Shown piece by piece: positions 1-5,710 of a stretch of 8,262 nucleotides of DNA. The stretch is from an uncultured Nesterenkonia sp. Lineage in GTDB: Bacteria > Actinomycetota > Actinomycetes > Actinomycetales > Micrococcaceae. Position numbers and translations under genes: made by a program. Below the pieces are notes generated by a model. That model saw only the letters and a program-made list of their open reading frames with translations. It did not search any database and was not told the origin of the DNA. The DNA lies in the NCBI GenBank assembly GCA_946221825.1, contig CAMINA010000052.1, forward strand, positions 1 to 8,262, written 5' to 3'. Positions within the stretch are counted from its first letter, which is position 1. Every line of letters begins with the position of its first letter.

Positions 1-1
1 C

Positions 2-919
2 TCCTGGAGCGTCCTGGGGCAGAGCTTCGGCGGATTCTGCACGCTGACCTATCTCTCCTTCTTCCCGCACTCGCTGGACCGTGCCCTGCTGACCGGCGGA
101 CTGGCGCCGCTGACCGGACATGCCGACCGGGTCTATGAGCACACCTACGCGAAGATGGCCGCCCGCAATGCGGAGTACTTCGAACGCTTTCCGGAGGACC
201 GCCCTCGGCTGGACGCAGTGGTCGAGCACCTGCGCCGCAGCGCCGCCGAGGGCGACCCGGTCCGTCTCCCCGACGGCAGCGAGCTCACGGTCTCGCGCCT
301 GCAGCTGCTGGGGATGCTCCTGGGAGGCAATACACGGTTCGATGCATTGCACTACCTGCTGGAGGAAGCTTTCATCGACCCTGGCTGCACCGAGCTCAGC
401 GACACCTTCCTGGCCGGCGTCGCAGCGCAGATCTCCTTCGCGACCAATCCGCTCTATGCCGTGGTCCATGAGTCGATCTATGGCCAGCCCGCTGAGCTGA
501 CCGGCGGGCGCGGGGACACCGGCTGGGCCGCTGAGCGGGTCCGACAGCAGTTCCCGGCGTTCTCGCCTGAGGCGGAGTCTCCCCTGCTGCTGGGCGAGAT
601 GATCCTGCGCGAGCATGTCGTCTCAGATCCCGCCCTGGCACCGCTGGCCGAGGCCGCAGAGATCCTGGCCGCCGCCGAGGACTGGGGTCCGCTCTACGAC
701 CTGGAGCAGCTCGGGCGCAATGCCGTCCCGGCGGCCGCCGCGGTCTACACCGATGACGTCTACGTGGCCCGTGAGCTGTCCCTGGAGACCGCTTCCCGGG
801 TGGCGAACCTGGAGGTCTGGGAGACCGCCGAGTTCCACCATGACGGGATCAGTGAGGACGGTGCCCGGATCTTCTCCGAGCTTCTGCGGCGGACCGGGCC
901 TCATGGGCCTCGCGGATGA
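2..919 (+). CDS. Proline iminopeptidase-type alpha/beta hydrolase (5' truncated by window edge)
   Basis: The frame is open from base 2 to a TGA at 917-919, giving 305 residues; the N-terminus lies outside the window. The visible part opens almost at the nucleophile elbow GQSFGG (Ser codon 23-25), the Gly-x-Ser-x-Gly signature of alpha/beta hydrolases. A helical cap region follows, then VYTDDVYV (Asp codons 752-757) as the likely acid and EFHHDG (His codons 836-841) as the likely catalytic histidine. Spacing and the ending SEDGARIFSELLRR fit the S33 proline iminopeptidase family of about 400-430 residues common in Actinobacteria, so roughly 110 residues are missing. Such enzymes release N-terminal proline from peptides in the cytoplasm; the exact substrate here is inferred. 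The 3' end overlaps the convergent terC-family gene by 71 bp and no terminator is visible between them. A generic esterase or hydrolase is the main alternative. Confidence 0.88.
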   Translation, partial: SWSVLGQSFGGFCTLTYLSFFPHSLDRALLTGGLAPLTGHADRVYEHTYAKMAARNAEYFERFPEDRPRLDAVVEHLRRSAAEGDPVRLPDGSELTVSRLQLLGMLLGGNTRFDALHYLLEEAFIDPGCTELSDTFLAGVAAQISFATNPLYAVVHESIYGQPAELTGGRGDTGWAAERVRQQFPAFSPEAESPLLLGEMILREHVVSDPALAPLAEAAEILAAAEDWGPLYDLEQLGRNAVPAAAAVYTDDVYVARELSLETASRVANLEVWETAEFHHDGISEDGARIFSELLRRTGPHGPRG

Positions 920-2075
920 TCGCCGAGTACCGGTCCTTATGATCCAACAGGTCATCACGGTGCTTCTCAGAGACCTGCTCCGCCGCTGAGGTCCACCGGT
1001 CCATACGCTCCGCAGCCGCCTGCCGATGCTCCTCCGGGGCGTCATCGGCCAGCACCGTGTAGCGGTAGGCGTAGCGTTCGGCGTTCTGCAGGGCCCGCAG
1101 CGCACGCCCCTTGGGGCTGAGCAGGGAGACCGCCACGGTGACCGAGAGGATCGCCACGATGACCACCAGGGAGAGCAGGGTGGGGATCTCCTGGACCGGG
1201 ACGTTCTGGCCCTCATTGACGAACGGCAGGTTGTTCTCATGCAGGGCGTGCAGGATGAGCTTCACGCCGATGAAGCCGAGGATCGCCGCCAGGCCGAAGG
1301 ACAGGTAGACCAGCCGGTCCAGCAGACCGTCGATCAGGAAGTAGAGCTGCCGCAGCCCCATCAGGGAGAAGGCGGTGGCGGTGAAGACGATATAGGGCTC
1401 CTGGGTGAGCCCGAAGATCGCCGGGATGGAGTCGAAGGCGAAGAGCAGGTCGGTGGCGCCGATGGCGACCATCACCAGCAGCATCGGTGTCATCAGCCGC
1501 CGGCCGTCCACGCGGGTGAGGAGCCGGTCGCCGTCGTAGTCCTCCGAACTGGGCAGGACACGGGTGGCCAGCCGGATCATGATGTTGTCGGCCTCGTCCT
1601 TGCCGTCTTTGTCCCCGGTCAGCTCGCCGCGCAGCTGCTGGCCGGCCACCAGCAGCAGCGCCAGCCCGAAGAGGTAGAAGACGTCGGACCAGCGTTCGAT
1701 GATGGCCGCGCCCAAGAAGATGAAGGCAGTGCGCGAGATGAGCGCGAGGGTGATTCCGAAGAGCAGAACCTTCTGCTGGTACTCGCGGGGAACCTTGAAG
1801 GAGGCCATGATGACCAGGAAGACGAAGAGGTTATCCACGCTCAGCGCCTTCTCGGTCAGGTAGCCGGCGTAGTACTCCACGGCGTGCTGATGGTCGCCGG
1901 CGGCGAAGAAGATCAGACCGAAGACCAGAGCGATCCCGATATAGACCGAGGACCAGACGGCTGCCTCACGAATAGTGGGCGTATGGGCCTTGCGCACGTG
2001 GAAGACGTAGTCGAAGAGCAGCAGCCCGATGATGAGAGTGAGGGTGACGCCCCAGAGGAGTGGAGTGATCTCCAT
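849..2075 (-). CDS. TerC family integral membrane protein (putative Mn2+/metal exporter)
   Basis: Protein of 408 residues. Hydrophobic segments begin near residues 5, 42, 80, 105, 132, 196, 228, 258 and 300, with the two TerC family hallmarks EKALSVDNLFVF (75-86) and DLLFAFDSIPAIFG (209-222), whose acidic residues are thought to bind metal. Family members such as Alx and YkoY/MeeF-type proteins export manganese or help load exoenzymes with it; the older tellurite link is a naming legacy. A charged cytoplasmic tail of about 85 residues (after residue 320, rich in Ala, Glu and Arg) is added, and its last 23 codons overlap the convergent hydrolase gene. I chose the ATG at 2073-2075 because AAAGG lies 9 nt upstream and MEITPLLWGV leads straight into the first membrane helix. 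A GTG at 2201 is in frame but would add 42 charged residues encoded by the structured leader. Regulation is probably through that leader. Confidence 0.93.
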   Translation of the reverse strand: MEITPLLWGVTLTLIIGLLLFDYVFHVRKAHTPTIREAAVWSSVYIGIALVFGLIFFAAGDHQHAVEYYAGYLTEKALSVDNLFVFLVIMASFKVPREYQQKVLLFGITLALISRTAFIFLGAAIIERWSDVFYLFGLALLLVAGQQLRGELTGDKDGKDEADNIMIRLATRVLPSSEDYDGDRLLTRVDGRRLMTPMLLVMVAIGATDLLFAFDSIPAIFGLTQEPYIVFTATAFSLMGLRQLYFLIDGLLDRLVYLSFGLAAILGFIGVKLILHALHENNLPFVNEGQNVPVQEIPTLLSLVVIVAILSVTVAVSLLSPKGRALRALQNAERYAYRYTVLADDAPEEHRQAAAERMDRWTSAAEQVSEKHRDDLLDHKDRYSAIIREAHEARSAAEARRRSGHRPH

Positions 2076-2084
2076 GGATATGGA

Positions 2085-2115
2085 CCTTTCGCGACGGTGT
2101 GCGGCATCGTCGCGA
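2085..2115 (-). promoter_or_regulatory. Hairpin abutting the terC Shine-Dalgarno sequence
   Basis: A perfect 8-bp inverted repeat TCGCGACG/CGTCGCGA (2115-2108 with 2096-2089), with an 11-nt loop, overlaps or directly touches the AAAGG ribosome-binding site (2089-2085). That site is 9 nt from the terC ATG. Formation of this hairpin would shield the 5' base of the SD and crowd the site, so it is a plausible expression platform controlling translation. The stem is seen in the sequence; its regulatory role is inferred. Confidence 0.5.
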
Positions 2116-2123
2116 GTCTCTCC

Positions 2124-2155
2124 GTCCGGCTCGGCAGGCTCCTGCCGGTCCGGAC
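2124..2155 (-). other. Strong hairpin in the terC leader
   Basis: Outer stem GTCCGG/CCGGAC (6 bp), a 2x2 internal mismatch, then an inner stem of 6-7 bp (CGGCAGG/CCTGCCG) closed by a very small loop. It is not followed by a T run, so it does not look like a canonical intrinsic terminator. It more likely forms part of the leader fold between the ligand-sensing part and the ribosome-binding hairpin. Confidence 0.6.
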
Positions 2156-2266
2156 CCGCTGTGTCCGGCGAAGCATCGGTGCCCCACGTGATGACGTCCA
2201 CAGCGCAGAAGGGATACTCCCCCGCGTTGCTCCAGGATACTCCTGTTTCTCAGAAGCGCCAGCGGG

Positions 2267-2785
2267 TCAGAAGAGGATGCGCTGGTACATCAGGTGATCC
2301 TGCCAGGCTCCGTCGATCTTCAGGTACTCCGGGGCCATCCCGTAGCGGGAGAAACCGTTCTTCTCCAGCACCCGCTGGGAGGCGATGTTGTGCACCAGGG
2401 TCTCTGCCTGCAGCCGGTGCAGGCCCAGCACATCCCGGCTATAGACCACCGCCTGAGCGACGGCATGGCCGGCCAGTCCCTGGCCGTTGAACTGCTCCCC
2501 CACCCAGTAGCCCACAGCCGCGGACTGAAGCGCACCGCGCACGATGCCGTTCAGGTTCAGCCGCCCGGCGATCCGGCCGCGCTCGTCACAGATCACCCAC
2601 GGCACCATGGAACCCGCCTGGTGCAGCCCCAGGGCGTCCTGGGCCAGTTCCCGCTGTCGCTCCACAGTGAAGAACTCGTCGTCCCAGGGAGGCGACCAGG
2701 GTGCGAGGAAATTGCGGTTCACGCGCAGCAGTTCGGTGAGCTCCTCGACGTCGGAGAGCTCGAGGAGGCGCGCCGCCTGGGGCAT
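2267..2785 (-). CDS. GNAT family N-acetyltransferase, RimJ/RimL type
   Basis: Protein of 172 residues with the usual GNAT length. The N-terminal part (RLLELSDVEELTELL, then FLAPWSPPW at 27-34) is typical of the RimJ/RimL group that acetylates protein N-termini or small amines. The acetyl-CoA pyrophosphate-binding motif A lies at VGYWVGEQFNGQGLAGHA (91-108), and motif B at NIASQRVLEKNGF (133-145), followed by the usual aromatic end, WQDHLMYQRILF. The true acceptor cannot be read from the sequence. The ATG at 2785-2783 sits 5 bp after the uvrB stop codon. Its Shine-Dalgarno GGAG (2797-2794) lies inside the last codons of uvrB, which suggests translational coupling. The gene ends 191 bp before the terC start and shows no obvious terminator, so read-through into the terC leader is possible. 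Confidence 0.9.
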   Translation of the reverse strand: MPQAARLLELSDVEELTELLRVNRNFLAPWSPPWDDEFFTVERQRELAQDALGLHQAGSMVPWVICDERGRIAGRLNLNGIVRGALQSAAVGYWVGEQFNGQGLAGHAVAQAVVYSRDVLGLHRLQAETLVHNIASQRVLEKNGFSRYGMAPEYLKIDGAWQDHLMYQRILF

Positions 2786-2790
2786 GGCGG

Positions 2791-4908
2791 CTACTCCGCG
2801 GCCTTCATCTGGCGCAGCTCCTTCTTCAGGTCCCCGATCTCATCGCGCAGGCGTGCGGCCAGCTCGAAGTTCAGCTCTTCGGCGGCGTTGTGCATCTGCT
2901 GGGTCATCTGCTCGATGAGGTCGGCCAGGTCCTTGGCCGGTGTGGTGGAGGCGGCGGTCTCCTGCTCAGCCTGGTCACCGTCCTTCTGGAACCCGGTCCA
3001 GCCGCGCTGACCCTTTCCGTACTGGAATCCGGTGGCCAACCCACCCATCCCCTGCAGCAGATCCGCCGTATCGGCGTCCTCGCGGGCCAACTGATCGGTG
3101 ATGTCAGCGATCTTCTTCTGCAGCGGGGCCGGATCGATCCCGTGCTCCTGGTTGTAGGCCATCTGGATCTGCCGGCGTCGCTCGGTCTCATCGATGGCGT
3201 AGCGCATGGAGTCGGTGATCCGGTCGGCGTACATATGCACCTGACCCTGGACGTTGCGGGCGGCACGGCCGATGGTCTGGATCAGTGAGGTGGTCGAGCG
3301 CAGGAAGCCTTCCTTATCGGCATCCAGGATGGCCACCAGCGAGACCTCGGGCAGGTCCAAGCCCTCGCGCAGCAGGTTGATCCCGACGACGACGTCGTAG
3401 GTTCCCTTACGCAGCTCGCGCAGCACCTCCACACGCCGGAGAGTGTCCACATCGGAATGCAGGTACTCGACCTTGACCCCGTGTTCGAGCAGATACTCGG
3501 TGAGGTCCTCCGCCATGCGTTTGGTCAGCGTGGTGACCAAGACGCGCTCGTCCTGGGCCGATCGGCTGCGGATCTCGCCGAGCAGGTCATCGATCTGGCC
3601 CTTGGTCGGTTTGACCACGATCTCCGGGTCGACCAGGCCGGTGGGACGGATGATCTGTTCGACCACCCCATCGGACTGGGAGAGCTCGTAGTTGCCCGGT
3701 GTGGCGGAGAGATAGACGGTCTGGCCGATCCGCTCCAAAAACTCGTCCCACTTCAGCGGACGGTTGTCCATCGCGCTGGGCAGGCGGAAGCCGTGCTCGA
3801 CCAGAGTACGTTTGCGGGACATGTCGCCCTCGTACATGCCGCCGATCTGCGGGATGGTCACATGGGACTCGTCGACGATCAGCAGGAAGTCGTCCGGGAA
3901 GTAGTCCAGCAGACAGTGCGGAGCCGAGCCCGGTCCCCGGCCGTCGATATGCCGTGAGTAGTTCTCGATGCCGTTGCAGAAGCCCATCTGCTGCATCATC
4001 TCGAGGTCGTAGGTGGTGCGCATGCGCAGCCGCTGGGCCTCCAGCAGCTTGTCCTGTGACTCCAGCTCCTCGAGTCGGATCCGCAGCTCGTCCTCGATCC
4101 GAGTGATGGCCTGAGCCATCCGATCATCACCGGCCACATAGTGGCTGGCCGGGAAGATGTACATCTCCTCCTCTTCGCGCACCACGGTGCCGGTCAGCGG
4201 ATGAAGGGTGTGGATCGCTTCGATCTCATCGCCGAAGAACTCGATGCGGATGGCGAGCTCCTCGTACATGGGGATGATCTCCACCGTGTCCCCGCGCACC
4301 CGGAAGGTGCCGCGATGGAAGTCGGTGTCATTGCGCACGTACTGCATGGTCACGAACCGACGCAGCAGCTGGTCCCGATCGATCTGCTGGCCCCGGCGGA
4401 TCGGGACCATCTGCTCGATGTACTCCTCCGGGGTTCCCAGGCCGTAGATGCAGGAGACGGTGGCGACCACGACCACGTCCCGCCGGGTCAGCAGAGCGTT
4501 GGTGGCTGAGTGACGCAGCCGCTCGACCTCTTCGTTGACCGAAGAGTCCTTCTCGATGAAGGTGTCGGTCTGCGGCACGTAGGCCTCAGGCTGGTAATAG
4601 TCGTAGTAGGAGACGAAGTACTCCACAGCGTTGTTCGGCAGCAGCTCGCGGAACTCGTTGGCCAGCTGAGCGGCCAGCGTCTTGTTCTGCACCATGATGA
4701 GCGTGGGGCGCTGAATGCGCTCGACCAGCCAGGCCGCCGTCGCCGACTTGCCCGTGCCGGTGGCTCCCATCAGCACGACGTCCTTCTCGCCGCCTTCGAT
4801 CCGTTCGGCGAGTTCCTCGATCGCCTTGGGCTGGTCGCCGGAGGGCTGATACGGGCTGACGACTTCGAAGGGGGCGACGGTCCGGGAGATCTTCGGTGCC
4901 AAGCTCAC
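2791..4908 (-). CDS. uvrB: UvrABC excinuclease subunit B
   Basis: Full-length UvrB of 705 residues, the damage-verifying helicase-like subunit of nucleotide excision repair. UvrA loads it on DNA, and it then recruits UvrC for incision. Visible landmarks are Walker A GATGTGKS (48-55), the DNA-clamping beta-hairpin region beginning YYDYYQPEAYVPQTD (101-115), Walker B DESH (346-349), helicase motif SATPGNYE (401-408), motif VI QTIGRAARN (544-552), and a C-terminal UVR domain (about 664-700) that contacts UvrC. A Gln/Glu/Thr-rich linker (about 630-660) before the UVR domain is typical of actinobacterial forms. The start is the GTG at 4908-4906; no ATG exists before the Walker A region, and the upstream SD is weak. 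It lies 9 bp after coaE and 5 bp before the GNAT gene on the same strand, so an operon is likely. I saw no clear LexA box upstream. Confidence 0.98.
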   Translation of the reverse strand: MSLAPKISRTVAPFEVVSPYQPSGDQPKAIEELAERIEGGEKDVVLMGATGTGKSATAAWLVERIQRPTLIMVQNKTLAAQLANEFRELLPNNAVEYFVSYYDYYQPEAYVPQTDTFIEKDSSVNEEVERLRHSATNALLTRRDVVVVATVSCIYGLGTPEEYIEQMVPIRRGQQIDRDQLLRRFVTMQYVRNDTDFHRGTFRVRGDTVEIIPMYEELAIRIEFFGDEIEAIHTLHPLTGTVVREEEEMYIFPASHYVAGDDRMAQAITRIEDELRIRLEELESQDKLLEAQRLRMRTTYDLEMMQQMGFCNGIENYSRHIDGRGPGSAPHCLLDYFPDDFLLIVDESHVTIPQIGGMYEGDMSRKRTLVEHGFRLPSAMDNRPLKWDEFLERIGQTVYLSATPGNYELSQSDGVVEQIIRPTGLVDPEIVVKPTKGQIDDLLGEIRSRSAQDERVLVTTLTKRMAEDLTEYLLEHGVKVEYLHSDVDTLRRVEVLRELRKGTYDVVVGINLLREGLDLPEVSLVAILDADKEGFLRSTTSLIQTIGRAARNVQGQVHMYADRITDSMRYAIDETERRRQIQMAYNQEHGIDPAPLQKKIADITDQLAREDADTADLLQGMGGLATGFQYGKGQRGWTGFQKDGDQAEQETAASTTPAKDLADLIEQMTQQMHNAAEELNFELAARLRDEIGDLKKELRQMKAAE

Positions 4909-4917
4909 GGGACCAGC

Positions 4918-5532
4918 TTACGCCCGTGCTGCGGCCCGCGCTGTGAGTTTCTCCATGAGCTCATCCACCTGGGTCTGCAGCTGCTGCAGGGTCCCGCTGT
5001 TGTCCAGCACCACGTCGGCGGCGGCCTCCCGCTGGGCGTCCGTGGCCTGGGCGTCGATCCGCGACCGCGCCTCCTGCTCCGTGGCTCCACGGTCTTCCAC
5101 GATCCGCCGGATCCGCTCCTGCTCCGGAGCGTGGACCACCACGACGACGTCGAAGCGTTCCTGCTGGCCGGTCTCCACCAGCAGCGGGATGTCCTCGACC
5201 ACCACAGCGCCCGGTGGAGCCTCCTCGCGCAGCTGGGCGGAGGCCGCGCGCACGCGCGGATGCACGATGGAGTTCAGCCGCTCACGCGCCGCCTCATCGC
5301 CGAAGACGATCCCTCCCAGCGCCGGCCGGTCCAAGGACCCATCAGCACGCAGGATCCCCTCACCGAAGGCCTCCACGGCCTCGGCGAGACCCTCGGTGCC
5401 GGGCTCCATCACCTGCCGAGCCAGCAGGTCGGCGTCGATGACCACCGCCCCGAGCTCAGCCATCCGCTGCGACACCGCCGACTTCCCCGAGGCGATCCCC
5501 CCGGTCAGCCCCACGCTCAGACAATCACTCAT
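4918..5532 (-). CDS. coaE: Dephospho-CoA kinase
   Basis: Protein of 204 residues catalysing the last step of coenzyme A synthesis, ATP-dependent phosphorylation of the 3'-hydroxyl of dephospho-CoA, in the cytoplasm. Family landmarks are the P-loop GLTGGIASGKS (8-18), the DAD motif (33-35) that holds the catalytic Asp, IVHP (89-92), EDIPLLVE (113-120) and the C-terminal DNSG (177-180). Length matches typical bacterial CoaE, with no fused UPF0157 domain as seen in mycobacterial homologues. I prefer the ATG at 5532-5530 because it places the P-loop at the usual distance from the N-terminus and GGTGG lies just upstream. The in-frame ATG at 5544 would add MVVS and cannot be excluded. The stop is 9 bp before uvrB. 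Upstream lies a large palindromic element, and no convincing promoter was recognised. Confidence 0.96.
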   Translation of the reverse strand: MSDCLSVGLTGGIASGKSAVSQRMAELGAVVIDADLLARQVMEPGTEGLAEAVEAFGEGILRADGSLDRPALGGIVFGDEAARERLNSIVHPRVRAASAQLREEAPPGAVVVEDIPLLVETGQQERFDVVVVVHAPEQERIRRIVEDRGATEQEARSRIDAQATDAQREAAADVVLDNSGTLQQLQTQVDELMEKLTARAAARA

Positions 5533-5578
5533 ACTCACCACCATAGGACCCCGCGCTGAGGCTCGACCTCTGAACGCA

Positions 5579-5692
5579 GCGAAACGGCCGGTGTGTTCTC
5601 CCAGATCCCTTGTGTGAGCGAAGGGTTTCGCGACACGCGCCAGCGTGGCGCGCTTCGCGAACTAAGGAAGGAGAACATACCGGCCGTTTCGC
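5579..5692. repeat. 114-bp palindromic element: 23-bp inverted-repeat arms enclosing two hairpins
   Basis: The left arm (5579-5601) and right arm (5670-5692) are reverse complements over 23 bp with one difference, at 5593/5678. In a + strand RNA that pair is a G-U wobble, while in a - strand RNA it is A-C. Inside are two separate hairpins. The first is CCCTT/AAGGG (5607-5611 with 5621-5625). The second is a 35-nt hairpin (5627-5661) with 7 bp, a 2x2 internal loop, 7 bp and a GCG loop. The whole would fold as a three-way junction. There is no T run for an intrinsic terminator, no obvious target-site duplication and no credible ORF. It lies between the stop of the BCCT gene and the start of coaE. 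It could be a REP/MITE-like dispersed repeat, a transcription end signal for the transporter, or a structured RNA. The structure is certain; the function is unknown. Confidence 0.8.
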
Positions 5693-5710
5693 GGACAGGC
5701 CCACAGATGA

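Larger units (their letters stand above)
2076..2224 (-). ncRNA. Structured 5' leader of the terC-family gene, candidate yybP-ykoY-like manganese riboswitch
   Basis: On the - strand, reading toward terC, the leader shows GGGGGAGTA (2223-2215). It is followed by a 7-bp perfect stem CGCTGTG/CACAGCG (2205-2199 with 2163-2157) that encloses GACGTCATCACG. Next comes a strong hairpin (2155-2124), then an 8-bp hairpin (2115-2089) that ends in the Shine-Dalgarno AAAGG. GGGGAGTA is the hallmark sequence of the yybP-ykoY Mn2+ riboswitch, and TerC/Alx genes are a standard target of that class, so sequence and context agree. I cannot align the whole consensus by eye, and the actinobacterial form would be divergent. 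A possible -10 TATCCT (2239-2234) would start the RNA just upstream of the motif, but its -35 (CTGGCG) is poor. The boundaries are approximate. An unrelated translational attenuator is the alternative. Confidence 0.5.

Noticed and set aside
2076..2201. N-terminal extension of the TerC protein from a GTG at 2201
   Set aside because: The 42 extra residues are polar and charged, precede a standard membrane start, and coincide with a structured leader. The ATG at 2075 has a proper SD.
1026..2297. 423-codon open frame antisense to the terC-family gene
   Set aside because: Its Gln/Asp/Glu/His-rich, low-complexity composition is the mirror of a hydrophobic protein in GC-rich DNA. The - strand frame has clear TerC motifs.
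4510..5559. 349-codon open frame opposite uvrB and coaE
   Set aside because: It spans two genuine genes and their junction on the other strand and has no recognisable domain.
5627..5661. Intrinsic terminator for the BCCT transcript
   Set aside because: The hairpin is strong, but no T-rich run follows on either strand, so a classical intrinsic terminator cannot be claimed. Termination by other means remains possible.
5533..5700. LexA/SOS box upstream of coaE-uvrB
   Set aside because: GAAC and GTTC half-sites occur in the palindrome arms but not with the spacing of an actinobacterial SOS box.
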